Source: Insolitispirillum peregrinum (GTDB taxonomy: Bacteria > Pseudomonadota > Alphaproteobacteria > Rhodospirillales > Rhodospirillaceae). Taken from it: a stretch of DNA of 64,000 nt. Position 1 is the first letter of the stretch. Each line of letters starts with the position of its first letter. Shown here piece after piece: positions 9,038 to 17,391 of this stretch. A model generated the notes under the pieces. That model searched no databases, was not told where the DNA came from, and saw only the letters and a program-made list of their open reading frames with translations. The stretch covers positions 372,001 through 436,000 of the forward strand of contig NZ_FTOA01000003.1 of NCBI RefSeq assembly GCF_900156605.1, written 5' to 3'. The position numbers were made by a program, and so were the translations under genes.

Positions 9038-10534
9038 GTGGCAAAATCGACCACGCAGTATATCTGTCAATCCTGTGGGGCGGTTTACGCCAAATGGGCC
9101 GGGCGGTGCGAGGGCTGCGGCGAATGGAATACGCTGACCGAAGAAAGCCGGACTGAAACACCCAAGGCCCTGGGCGGTGGCCCGCGCGGGGGGCGGAAAA
9201 TCGAACTGGTCGGACTGGCCGGTCAGTCAGCGGCTCCGCCGCGCATGCCGACAGGGATCAGCGAGCTTGACCGGGTGACCGGGGGCGGACTGGTGCCGGG
9301 GTCGGCGCTGCTGGTTGGGGGGGATCCGGGGATCGGCAAATCGACCCTGCTGACCCAGGCGGCGGCGGCACTGGCGGGCACCGGTGTCTCGGTGGCCTAT
9401 ATTTCGGGTGAAGAAGCGGTGGCGCAGGTCCGCCTGCGCGCGGCCCGACTGGGGTTGACCGATGCCAATGTCGGGCTGGCCTCGGCGACCAACCTGCGGG
9501 ATATCGCCGCGACGCTGGATGATCCGAATGGTCCCAAGGTGGTGATCATCGACTCCATTCAGACGATGTATCTCGACAGCCTTGATTCTGCTCCGGGCAG
9601 CCTGTCACAGGTGCGCGCTTGCTCGCACGAGTTGATCCGTCTGGCCAAGACCAGAGGCTTTGCGCTGTTTCTGGTCGGCCACGTCACCAAGGAAGGCTCG
9701 ATTGCCGGTCCACGGGTGATGGAGCACATGGTCGATACCGTGCTATACTTCGAGGGCGAACGCGGTCACCAGTTCCGTATCCTGCGCGCGGTGAAAAACC
9801 GTTTCGGGGCCACCGACGAGATCGGGGTGTTTGAGATGACCGATGGCGGGCTGGTCGAAGTCGCCAACCCGTCAGCTCTGTTTCTGGCTGAACGGCGCGG
9901 GAACGTATCGGGGTCCTGCGTGTTTGCCGGTATGGAGGGGACTCGACCGGTTCTGGTGGAAATTCAGGCGCTTGTGGCTACATCTGGTGCCGGAAGCCCC
10001 CGGCGAGCGGTGGTCGGCTGGGATTCTGGACGACTGGCAATGGTTTTGGCCGTTCTGGAAGCACGTTGTGGTCTTGCGCTGGCGGGCAATGACGTATATT
10101 TGAACGTCGCAGGCGGTCTTCGGATTGCCGAGCCTGCGGCGGACCTGGCGGTTGCTGCAGCGCTGATGTCGTCGGCCACCGGAACCCCGGTGCCAGCAGA
10201 CGTTGCTGTTTTCGGTGAAATCGGGCTGTCGGGCGAGGTGCGCCCGGTGTCACAGGCCGATGTGCGACTGAAAGAAGCAGCCAAGCTGGGGTTTGCCGAG
10301 GCTTTGGCTCCCCCCCGGCGCAAGCCGCGAGGAAAAGCCGGAGCCGCTGGCAAAGGGGACCAGAGCAAGACGACAGAAGCCCTTCGCGTACGGGAAGTCG
10401 GGCACCTGCAGGATCTGGTTGCCCTGTTCCCGGTTGATGCTCTGGCCCAGAAGGCCGGCGAAAAAGCAGACTCTGGAACCAAAGGCTCCAAAGACAGGGC
10501 CGAGGCCGCCGGACGTCAGCGGGATGACGGATAA
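9038..10534 (+). CDS. radA: DNA repair protein RadA
   Basis: Protein of 498 residues; a RecA-like branch-migration helicase that helps process recombination intermediates. It has the N-terminal zinc finger (CQSCGAVYAKWAGRCEGCGEW, about 10-30), Walker A GGDPGIGKSTLL, the RadA-specific KNRFG motif, and a C-terminal Lon-protease-like domain (AGGLRIAEPAADLAVAAAL). Starts with GTG after a GGAGG site. An unusual low-complexity Lys/Arg/Gly-rich stretch and a charged tail interrupt and end the Lon-like domain. Overlaps cvpA by 11 bp. Confidence 0.95.
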   Translation: MAKSTTQYICQSCGAVYAKWAGRCEGCGEWNTLTEESRTETPKALGGGPRGGRKIELVGLAGQSAAPPRMPTGISELDRVTGGGLVPGSALLVGGDPGIGKSTLLTQAAAALAGTGVSVAYISGEEAVAQVRLRAARLGLTDANVGLASATNLRDIAATLDDPNGPKVVIIDSIQTMYLDSLDSAPGSLSQVRACSHELIRLAKTRGFALFLVGHVTKEGSIAGPRVMEHMVDTVLYFEGERGHQFRILRAVKNRFGATDEIGVFEMTDGGLVEVANPSALFLAERRGNVSGSCVFAGMEGTRPVLVEIQALVATSGAGSPRRAVVGWDSGRLAMVLAVLEARCGLALAGNDVYLNVAGGLRIAEPAADLAVAAALMSSATGTPVPADVAVFGEIGLSGEVRPVSQADVRLKEAAKLGFAEALAPPRRKPRGKAGAAGKGDQSKTTEALRVREVGHLQDLVALFPVDALAQKAGEKADSGTKGSKDRAEAAGRQRDDG

Positions 10535-11438
10535 CAAGATGGATTCCCTTTCGATCAACGTGTTCGATATGGTGGCGTTGGCTGTGCTGCTGTTGTCGGC
10601 AGTGCTGGCCTTTTTCCGTGGTTTCGTCCACGAAGTCCTGTCGATCACGGCATGGGTCGGGGCCGCCCTGTCGGCCCTGTACGGTTTTCCCTATGCCCGC
10701 CCCAAAGCCCATGAACTGATCCCGATCCCGATGGTTGCCGACGTGGCGGCAGCGGTAGCGGTGTTTCTGGTCGTCCTGTTGATCCTGTCGATGGTGACGC
10801 GGACCATTTCCAAGCAGGTACAAGGCAGTGCGCTGAATTCGGTGGACCGGTCGCTGGGCTTTCTGTTCGGTCTGGTGCGCGGGGCGGTGGTGCTGTCGAT
10901 TGCCTATGTGGTGCTGTCGTGGGTGATCCCTGATCCGGCAGCACGTCCGGACTGGATGCGCTATGCCAAAAGTGGCCCGTTGCTGGAAAGTGGGGCAAAC
11001 CTGCTGCGCAGCATGGTCCCGCCGTCGTTGCTGAGCGAAGAAGAACGGGCCCGGATGGCGACCGTCGAAGCGCAGGAGCGTGCCCGGCAGGCGGTCGAAC
11101 TGAAGCAGACCTATGACCGCCTGACCCAGCCACGGGTGGAAAACCTGTCGCGGCCCGATACGACCCAGCCCGCCCCGGCCACTGTCGGGGGAAGTGCAAC
11201 GATCACCTCGACTCCTCCGGCCAACAGTGTGCCTGCCCTGACGGTGCAGGGGCAAGGGGCCGCTGCATCGCCTGTTACTCCGGCATCCCCCACCGCTTCG
11301 GCACCCTCGCCCACATCTTCTGCGGCGCGTCCGGCCTCGGCGACCACTAATGGTGCATCTTCTTCCCAGAAAAACGGCTCCAGCTATGACGCCAACGCAC
11401 GGCAGAGTTTGGACAGCTTGATTCAGAACCAACAATAG
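10524..11438 (+). CDS. cvpA: CvpA family membrane protein
   Basis: Protein of about 304 residues. The first ~170 residues contain the CvpA domain: four predicted helices beginning VFDMVALAVLLLSAVLAFFRGFVHEVLSI and the SVDRSLGFLFGLVRGAVVLSI segment. The rest is a cytoplasmic or periplasmic tail, with a charged helix and a Pro/Ala/Thr/Ser-rich linker. CvpA is linked to envelope stress and, by gene neighbourhood, to purF, which follows by 88 bp here. The ATG at 10524 overlaps radA; ATG 10539 is an alternative. Confidence 0.85.
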   Translation: MTDNKMDSLSINVFDMVALAVLLLSAVLAFFRGFVHEVLSITAWVGAALSALYGFPYARPKAHELIPIPMVADVAAAVAVFLVVLLILSMVTRTISKQVQGSALNSVDRSLGFLFGLVRGAVVLSIAYVVLSWVIPDPAARPDWMRYAKSGPLLESGANLLRSMVPPSLLSEEERARMATVEAQERARQAVELKQTYDRLTQPRVENLSRPDTTQPAPATVGGSATITSTPPANSVPALTVQGQGAAASPVTPASPTASAPSPTSSAARPASATTNGASSSQKNGSSYDANARQSLDSLIQNQQ

Positions 11439-11526
11439 CGTTAGAGCATCGTGCGCGCAAACCGCGCCCTGACCCGTTCCAGTCGATCCAGTCCGATCTG
11501 CACAGCAGCCAACCCGAGGCCCCGTA

Positions 11527-13011
11527 ATGGTTAACTTCCCTACTCATCCCTTTGGCCTGCCCGAACAGGGTGATGATGATAAACCGCGCGAAGAGTGCGG
11601 GGTCTTTGGTATCTTCAACGACGCCGACGCGGCAGCCCACACCGCGCTGGGTCTGCATGCCCTGCAGCACCGTGGTCAGGAAGCGGCCGGGATCGTCGCC
11701 AGCGACGGCAGCCAGTTCCATTCCCACCGTGGTCTGGGGCACGTCCACCGCGTGTTCAAGCGCGAAAAGGATACCGCCCGCCTGGAAGGCCGTCAGGCCA
11801 TCGGCCATGTGCGCTATTCCACCTCTGGCGACATGGTGCTGCGCAACGTCCAGCCGCTGTATGCCGATCTGGCGTTTGGCGGGATGGCGCTGGCCCACAA
11901 CGGCAACCTGACCAACGCGCTGACCCTGCGTCACAAGCTGGTGGAAAAGGGCTGCATCTTCCAGTCGACCAGCGATACCGAAGTGATCATCCAGCTGGTG
12001 GCGCGCTCGGAAAAGGCCTCGATGGAAGAGCGCCTGATCGATGCGCTGTCGCAGGTCAAGGGCGCCTTCTCGCTGGTCTGCATGACCGGTGATGCGGTGA
12101 TCGGTGTGCGTGATCCGATGGGTTATCGTCCGCTGGTGCTGGGCCGCCATGGCGATGCGACCATCCTGGCGTCGGAAACCTGTGCGCTGGACATCATCTC
12201 GGCGGAATATGTGCGTGACGTTGAACCGGGCGAAATGGTGGTGATCGACCGTCGTGGCGTGCGGTCGCTGCGTCCGTTTGCTCCGCAAAAGCGCCGTTTC
12301 TGCGTCTTTGAATACATCTATTTCGCCCGCCCGGACTCGTTCTGTGAAGGCAATTCGGTCTACGAAGTGCGCAAGCAGATCGGTGCCGAACTGGCGCGTG
12401 AAGCGTCGGTCCCGGCGGACGTGGTGGTTCCGGTGCCGGACTCCGGCATTCCGGCGGCTCTGGGCTACGCCCAAGCGTCGCAAATCCCGTTCGAGCTGGG
12501 GATCATCCGTAACCACTATGTGGGCCGGACCTTCATTCAGCCGACCCAGAAGACCCGTGACATCGGCGTGCGCCGCAAGCACAACGCCAACAAGATGTAT
12601 CTGGAAGGCAAGCGGGTGGTGCTGGTCGATGACAGCATCGTGCGCGGCACCACCTCGATCAAGATCGTCGACATGGTGCGTCAGGCCGGGGCTGCCGAAG
12701 TCCATCTGCGCATTTCCTCGCCACCGACTGCCTGGCCGTGCTACTTCGGGATTGACACGCCCGAGCGAGATAAACTGCTCGCTGCCCGCTATGACGTCGA
12801 TGGCATGGCCAAGGTGCTGGGCGTTGACAGCCTGGCCTTCATCTCGGTCGATGGCCTGTATCGTGCGGCGGGTCGCGCTGGCCGTGACAACGATGATCCG
12901 GGCTTCTGCGATGCCTGCTTCACCGGCGATTACGTCGATGAACTGGCCGATGCCACCAACCCGCATCAGACCCGCGTCGTCTCGCGTCTGAACGAACGCT
13001 CCAAGGTCTGA
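11527..13011 (+). CDS. purF: Amidophosphoribosyltransferase
   Basis: Enzyme of 494 residues that commits PRPP to purine synthesis, using glutamine. A short propeptide precedes the nucleophile Cys24 (EECGVFGIF), so N-terminal cleavage is expected, as in the Bacillus-type enzyme. The phosphoribosyltransferase loop VVLVDDSIVRGTTS is intact, and the C-terminal half keeps conserved cysteines (FCDACFTGDY) that suggest an Fe-S cluster. Follows cvpA, the usual order. Confidence 0.96.
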   Translation: MVNFPTHPFGLPEQGDDDKPREECGVFGIFNDADAAAHTALGLHALQHRGQEAAGIVASDGSQFHSHRGLGHVHRVFKREKDTARLEGRQAIGHVRYSTSGDMVLRNVQPLYADLAFGGMALAHNGNLTNALTLRHKLVEKGCIFQSTSDTEVIIQLVARSEKASMEERLIDALSQVKGAFSLVCMTGDAVIGVRDPMGYRPLVLGRHGDATILASETCALDIISAEYVRDVEPGEMVVIDRRGVRSLRPFAPQKRRFCVFEYIYFARPDSFCEGNSVYEVRKQIGAELAREASVPADVVVPVPDSGIPAALGYAQASQIPFELGIIRNHYVGRTFIQPTQKTRDIGVRRKHNANKMYLEGKRVVLVDDSIVRGTTSIKIVDMVRQAGAAEVHLRISSPPTAWPCYFGIDTPERDKLLAARYDVDGMAKVLGVDSLAFISVDGLYRAAGRAGRDNDDPGFCDACFTGDYVDELADATNPHQTRVVSRLNERSKV

Positions 13012-13026
13012 TAACGAGGATTAAGC

Positions 13027-13746
13027 ATGACTGGTCGTCTGGAAGGGCGGATTGCCCTGATTACCGGGGCCTCGCGCGGCATTGGTCGCGCGCTGGCCAA
13101 GCGGTTCTGTCAGGAAGGCGCGACGGTGATCGCGCTGGCCCGCACGCAGGGTGCGCTGGAGGAACTGGACGATGAGGTCCGCGCCGATGGGCGCGGGACT
13201 CTGGTGCTGGTCCCCGAAGACCTGCGCAAGGAAGAGAAAATCGACCAGATTGCAGCGGCCCTGTACCAGCGTTTTGGCAAGATCGACATTCTGGTCGGCA
13301 ATGCCGGAACGCTGGGGACCATGGGGCCGATGGGCCACATCAAGCCAAAGCACTGGCAGGATGTTCTGGACACCAACCTCACCGCCAACTGGCAGTTGAT
13401 CCGCTACATGGGGCCGCTGCTGGAACAGTCCGATGCCGGGCGGGCGGTGTTTGTCACCTCCTCGGTTGGCCACGAGCCGCGCGCCTATTGGGGGGCTTAT
13501 GCCGTTTCCAAGGCCGGGCTGGAAATGATGGTGCAGACCTGGGCGCTGGAACTGGGGAAGACCAACATCCGCGCCAACCTGTACGATCCGGGCCGGACCC
13601 GTACCCGCATGCGGGCCAGCGCCTTCCCCGGCGAAGACCCCGAGACGCTGCCGCTGCCGGAAAGCCACTGCGAGGCTATTCTGGATCTGGTGTCGGTTGA
13701 TTGCCCGCATCAGGGGCAGGTGATCGCCGCCGTTCGGCCGGAATAA
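13027..13746 (+). CDS. SDR family NAD(P)-dependent oxidoreductase
   Basis: Short-chain dehydrogenase of 239 residues with TGASRGIG (about 13-20), GNAGTLG in place of the common NNAG, a catalytic serine in VTSSVGH, and YAVSKAG with the Tyr-x-x-x-Lys pair. The substrate is not evident; homologues are commonly found directly after purF in alphaproteobacteria. It starts 15 bp after the purF stop behind an AACGAGG site, so it is probably cotranscribed, and it is followed by a terminator. Confidence 0.88.
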   Translation: MTGRLEGRIALITGASRGIGRALAKRFCQEGATVIALARTQGALEELDDEVRADGRGTLVLVPEDLRKEEKIDQIAAALYQRFGKIDILVGNAGTLGTMGPMGHIKPKHWQDVLDTNLTANWQLIRYMGPLLEQSDAGRAVFVTSSVGHEPRAYWGAYAVSKAGLEMMVQTWALELGKTNIRANLYDPGRTRTRMRASAFPGEDPETLPLPESHCEAILDLVSVDCPHQGQVIAAVRPE

Positions 13747-13756
13747 TCAGAATAAA

Positions 13757-13796
13757 AAAGACCCCGTTCAGTGCAGGCTGGACGGGGTTTTTTCTT
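13757..13796. terminator. Bidirectional terminator between the SDR and AraC-type genes
   Basis: Stem ACCCCGT/ACGGGGT (13761-13767 with 13782-13788) flanked by AAAAAAG on the left and TTTTTTC on the right, so it works on both strands for the convergent genes. Confidence 0.85.
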
Positions 13797-13802
13797 TGTT
13801 CT

Positions 13803-13855
13803 GATGAGTACCGCAAGGGGGCAGGCTCTCATCCCGCCCCCTTGCGGTACTCATC
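13803..13855. repeat. Perfect 20-bp inverted repeat at the 3' end of the AraC-type gene
   Basis: Arms GATGAGTACCGCAAGGGGGC (13803-13822) and its exact complement (13836-13855), separated by 13 bases. The right arm encodes the last codons of the regulator (DEYRKGA); the left arm lies just beyond its stop. No T-run follows directly on either strand. The same peptide is thus encoded in reverse on the opposite strand. Confidence 0.9.
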
Positions 13856-14644
13856 GGGGGTAATCCCCATCTGGCGGCGGAACATGGCGATAAAGGCCGA
13901 GGCGCTGCGATAGTTCAGATCGCGGGCGATCTTTTCCACCGTCTCGCCTTGCTCCAGTGCCCGCATGGCGGCGATCACCCGCCGCCGTTGCCGCCAGTCG
14001 GCAAACGACATCCCCAAGTCCCGCAGGCAATAGCGCATCAGGGTCCGTTCCGAGGTGCCGAGCTGGTGCGCCCATTCCGCCAGCGAGCGGGTATCGCCGG
14101 GGTGGTCATCGAGAGTCTGTAGAATATGCCCCAGCAGCGGGTCTTCCGAGGTCGGCAGAAAGCTGCCTGCGCACTCTGCCTGTCGGATTTGATCGACCAC
14201 CACCTGTAACAGTCGCTGGTCTTCAGCGGTAAACGGCAGGGCTGGTGGCGACTGGTGCAGGTGTTCCAGCAAGGCGCGCAGCAAGGGGGAAACGGTCAGC
14301 GCGCAGACACCCCGTGGCAGTTCATCGCAGTGTTCAGCGACGACATACAGCGAGCAATGACACGCCTGATGGCGGTTCAGCCCCTGATGGGCCAATCCGG
14401 GTGGCAGCCAGATGGCATATTGCTGTGGTGCCAGATAGTGGCGGCTGCCCACCTTGACCTCCATCACCCCGCTAAAGGAATAGACAAACTCCCCCCACGG
14501 ATGGGCGTGGTGGGGGTAGGTTGCTCCGGCGGGCATGTGGGCGCTGCGGAAATAGATCGGGCTGGGGAGCTGGTGGTCAAACGGCGGATGGTGCGAATGG
14601 GCGGGCATGGCGGCCTCTGACAGTTTGACGCTATCTGTTGTCAT
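13829..14644 (-). CDS. AraC family transcriptional regulator with N-terminal cupin
   Basis: Protein of 271 residues (ATG 14644; an internal ATG about 12 codons later is possible). The N-terminal cupin segment is HMPAGATYPHHAHPWGEFVYSFSGVMEVKVG, which resembles the metal-binding cupins of the AraC_6 type. The C-terminal half carries two helix-turn-helix motifs (LAEWAHQLGTSERTLMRYC and VEKIARDLNYRSASAFIAMFRRQMGITPDEYRK). It is divergent from the EamA transporter gene, which it probably regulates; the inducer is unknown. Confidence 0.88.
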   Translation of the reverse strand: MTTDSVKLSEAAMPAHSHHPPFDHQLPSPIYFRSAHMPAGATYPHHAHPWGEFVYSFSGVMEVKVGSRHYLAPQQYAIWLPPGLAHQGLNRHQACHCSLYVVAEHCDELPRGVCALTVSPLLRALLEHLHQSPPALPFTAEDQRLLQVVVDQIRQAECAGSFLPTSEDPLLGHILQTLDDHPGDTRSLAEWAHQLGTSERTLMRYCLRDLGMSFADWRQRRRVIAAMRALEQGETVEKIARDLNYRSASAFIAMFRRQMGITPDEYRKGAG

Positions 14645-14675
14645 ATATTCGCTATATGCCGGATATCAGACAAGG
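14640..14675. promoter_or_regulatory. Candidate operator in the AraC/EamA divergent region
   Basis: The short intergenic stretch holds TGTC and GACA ends around two ATAT-rich half sites (ATATTCGCTATAT, ATATGCCGGATAT), which overlap the AraC start region and lie 45-80 bp before the EamA ATG. It looks like a dyad operator, but no consensus was matched. Confidence 0.3.
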
Positions 14676-14718
14676 AGTAAGAGTCTGGCCTGTGATCTTT
14701 CTGCCGGTGGAGCGTTCC

Positions 14719-15645
14719 ATGGATACCCGCAAACCCCTTGATGGTCTGGCCATTGGTTTGATGCTGCTGCTGGCGGTGACCTGGGGCATGCAGCAGATCA
14801 CCCTGAAAATGGCGGCGGCAGACATTTCGCCGATGATGATGATCGGCCTGCGCTCGGGGATTGCCGCCTTGCTGGTGGCTGGCTTGCTCAAGCTGCGCGG
14901 GGAGCGGTTGCTGGCGCCGCAGATGCCATGGGGTGGGGCACTGGCGATTGGCCTGTTGTTCGGGGTGGAGTTTGTCCTGCTGGGCGAAGCACTGCGCTTT
15001 ACCTCGGCCGGGCATGTGGTGGTGTTCCTGTACACCGGGCCGATTTTTGCCGCCTTGGGGTTGCACTGGAAACTGCCTGCCGAACGGTTGATGCCGTTGC
15101 AGTGGGGTGGGGTGTTGCTGGCCTTTGGAGGGATCATCTGTGCGTTTCTGCTCCGCCCGTCGACCGGGAACAGTGCTGATAGTGCCGCGATGATGTGGGG
15201 GGATTTCCTGTCGGTGCTGGCTGGCCTGTCGTGGGGGATGACGACGGCTGTTATTCGCACCACCCGTCTATCATCGCTGCCTGCGGCTCAGACGCTGCTG
15301 TATCAGCTGGTGGTGGCCTGCGTGCTGCTGGTGCCGACGGCTCTGCTGCTGGGGCAGGGGGCCATCCACTGGACTCCTGTCAGCATGGGAACCCTGTTCT
15401 TTCAGGCGGTGATCGTGTCGTTCGTCAGTTTTCTGATGTGGTTCTGGATGCTGCGACACTATCTGGCCTCGCGGCTGGGGGTGTTCTCGTTCCTGACGCC
15501 GCTGTGCGGGGTTCTGGCCGGGGGCTGGTTTCTGGGCGAGAGCATTGAACCGTCCTTCCTTGCCGGGGCCGGATTGGTGCTGGCTGGCATTCTGGTGGTC
15601 AGCGGAGCATCACGTCTGAAAGCGGCCAAGGCCCGGTTGGCTTGA
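14719..15645 (+). CDS. EamA/DMT family exporter
   Basis: Membrane protein of 308 residues with about ten predicted helices arranged as two EamA repeats (about 10-140 and 155-295), including GMQQITLKMAAADISPMMMIGLRSG in the first repeat and FLTPLCGVLAGGWFLGE in the second. Family members export amino acids or other small metabolites. I chose the ATG at 14719 because GGTGGAG precedes it and the first helix then starts near residue 9; the frame is open further upstream. Divergent from an AraC regulator. Confidence 0.88.
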   Translation: MDTRKPLDGLAIGLMLLLAVTWGMQQITLKMAAADISPMMMIGLRSGIAALLVAGLLKLRGERLLAPQMPWGGALAIGLLFGVEFVLLGEALRFTSAGHVVVFLYTGPIFAALGLHWKLPAERLMPLQWGGVLLAFGGIICAFLLRPSTGNSADSAAMMWGDFLSVLAGLSWGMTTAVIRTTRLSSLPAAQTLLYQLVVACVLLVPTALLLGQGAIHWTPVSMGTLFFQAVIVSFVSFLMWFWMLRHYLASRLGVFSFLTPLCGVLAGGWFLGESIEPSFLAGAGLVLAGILVVSGASRLKAAKARLA

Positions 15646-15832
15646 AAAGAGCATAAGGCCATGGGGAATTTGGGGTTTTAGGAAAGGCTGATATGGTGCC
15701 TTTCCCCTGTTGCCTGCGGTGGGAAAAGAGTATCTTTAGGGCTGAAGTCGCCTTTTCATGTCTTTCCCGCCCACTGTGCCTCTGGGGCTTGTATGCCCAA
15801 AGCGCAGAGTTTTGACAAACAGGACATCCCCC

Positions 15833-16357
15833 GTGTCTTTGCCTGACAGACCAGACTGCCCCGACGCCATTACCATCACAGACCAGATTGGCCTGGCTCT
15901 GACCCGGATTGCCCGTGGCTGGCGGACCAAAATGGATACCCGTTTGTCGGCGATGGGGCTGACGCAGGCCAAGTGGGTGACACTGTACCATCTGGCGGCG
16001 GTTGAGCGCCCCCTGATGCAGTGCGAGCTGGCCAGTGAAATCGGTATCGAAGGCCCGACGCTGGTGCGCCTGCTGGACGGGCTGGAAAAGCTGGACCTGA
16101 TTGCCCGCCTGCCGTCGCCGCATGATCGCCGGGGCAAGATGATTCACCTGACGCAGACGGCCCTGCCGCTGCTGGAAGAAATCAACCGCATTTCCGCCGA
16201 CATCAAGGGCGGTATTTTCCGCGACATCCCGGAGGCCGAGCTGGCGCAATGCCACGCGGTGCTGCTGAAGCTGCAAAGCAACCTCGGTTGCCCCGGCCCG
16301 GATTGCGAGGAACCGTCACAGGGCGATTGCATTGAACGCTCGCCCTGTGAGGAGTAA
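15833..16357 (+). CDS. MarR family transcriptional regulator
   Basis: Winged-helix regulator of about 174 residues. It has the GLTQAKWVTLYHLAAVE recognition region and the wing RLPSPHDRRGKMIHLT with the family's D-R-R/G-K motif, most like the SlyA/HosA branch. The C-terminal tail is unusual, with four cysteines (GCPGPDCEE, GDC, SPCEE) that could make it redox- or metal-responsive. Start chosen at GTG 15833 behind AGGA; an in-frame ATG at 15758 would add 25 atypical residues. Convergent with sufA, 5 bp apart. Target not evident. Confidence 0.82.
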   Translation: MSLPDRPDCPDAITITDQIGLALTRIARGWRTKMDTRLSAMGLTQAKWVTLYHLAAVERPLMQCELASEIGIEGPTLVRLLDGLEKLDLIARLPSPHDRRGKMIHLTQTALPLLEEINRISADIKGGIFRDIPEAELAQCHAVLLKLQSNLGCPGPDCEEPSQGDCIERSPCEE

Positions 16358-16362
16358 GGCTG

Positions 16363-16737
16363 TCAGGGCTGGGCCACCGACTTGTCAACGCTGAAGCTCT
16401 CGCCGCAGCCACAGTGCGCGGTGGCGTTGGGGTTGTTGAACACAAACCCTGACTGCATCTTGTCGTCCTGATAGTCCATCTCCGCGCCGATGATGAACAT
16501 CAGTGCCATCGGGTCAATGTACAGGCGGACGCCCTTGTCTTCCACCACGTCTTCAAACGGGCGTTCTTCAGTGACGTACTCGACCGTGTAGCTCATGCCA
16601 GAGCAACCACGGGTCTTGACCCCGACGCGCAGACCGAGAACCGGCGTGTCCGAACGGGCGATCAGGCTTTTGACCCGCTCGGCGGCTGCGTCGGTCAGGG
16701 TCAGGGGCTTGGGCGGAATGGCGGGGGTGGTGGCCAT
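16363..16737 (-). CDS. sufA: SUF-associated A-type Fe-S carrier (IscA/SufA family)
   Basis: Protein of 124 residues that binds and passes on Fe-S clusters. It has the three conserved cysteines of the HesB/IscA family: RGCSGMSYTVEY and the C-terminal CGCGESF. Last gene of the iscR-suf operon, but a 207-bp gap containing a miniature transposable element separates it from sufT. Could equally be called ErpA-like; the operon context favours SufA. Confidence 0.9.
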   Translation of the reverse strand: MATTPAIPPKPLTLTDAAAERVKSLIARSDTPVLGLRVGVKTRGCSGMSYTVEYVTEERPFEDVVEDKGVRLYIDPMALMFIIGAEMDYQDDKMQSGFVFNNPNATAHCGCGESFSVDKSVAQP

Positions 16738-16759
16738 GATGACCTATCCTTCAGCGTTA

Positions 16760-16935
16760 CACTACACGACAGCGAGATGACAGGGACGCGGAGCGCTGCT
16801 CCACACCTCGCCGGGGCCTTGAGGCCCCGGACCCCATTTATTGAAATTCAAAGAAAAAACGGGGGTTTGGGGGCATCGCACCCAAACAGGTATGGACGGT
16901 AGCCCATTATTGCTTTCCTGCTGTCGTGTACTGTG
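16760..16935. mobile_element. Miniature non-coding element, copy 1 (176 bp)
   Basis: Ends CACTACACGACAGC and GCTGTCGTGTACTGTG form imperfect terminal inverted repeats. Inside are palindromes GGAGCGCTGCTCC and GGGGCCTTGAGGCCCC, then GACCCCATT, an A-rich stretch and GGGGGTTTGGGGG. It aligns along its whole length with the element at 40984-41162 in the opposite orientation. No open frame of note. It sits between sufT and sufA inside the suf operon. No clear target duplication here, suggesting an older insertion. Confidence 0.75.
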
Positions 16936-16944
16936 GGTTCACAA

Positions 16945-17349
16945 CTAGAACATGTCCAGCGCCACGCGGGCGACTTCGGTCATCCGTTCCGGGGTCCACG
17001 GCGGATCCCAGGTCAGGGTGACGGTGACTTCGCCGGTGCCCTTGACCAGCGACAAGGTGTTGGCGACCTGCTGTGGCAGCTCACCTGCGACCGGGCAGGC
17101 GGGGGCGGTCAGGGTCATCAGCGCGGCAACGGTACCGTTGTCGCTGATCGTCAGGTCATAGATCAGACCCAGATCATAGATGTTGACCGGAATTTCCGGG
17201 TCATAGACCGTCTGCAGGGCCTCGACCAGAGCCTCGTGGGTGGCGATTTCGGCCCCGGGCCACAGCGGCTCACCGGCCCGGCCAATGGCGTCTTCAGACG
17301 AGGGCGGCGGCGGAGCATCATAGACATACATCGGGGGGCGCATGGTCAT
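16945..17349 (-). CDS. sufT: SUF system Fe-S cluster assembly protein SufT (MIP18/DUF59 family)
   Basis: Protein of 134 residues with a Pro-rich N-terminus, then the DUF59 core: VYDPEIPVNIYDLGLIYDLTI (about 49-69) and LTAPACPVAGELP with the reactive cysteine, ending in DPPWTPERMTEVARVALDMF. SufT proteins help Fe-S maturation under demand. Placed 42 bp after sufS in the operon. Confidence 0.9.
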   Translation of the reverse strand: MTMRPPMYVYDAPPPPSSEDAIGRAGEPLWPGAEIATHEALVEALQTVYDPEIPVNIYDLGLIYDLTISDNGTVAALMTLTAPACPVAGELPQQVANTLSLVKGTGEVTVTLTWDPPWTPERMTEVARVALDMF

Positions 17350-17391
17350 GATACAAGGGTTCCTTTTTACGCAAAGATCATGCGACAGCGA

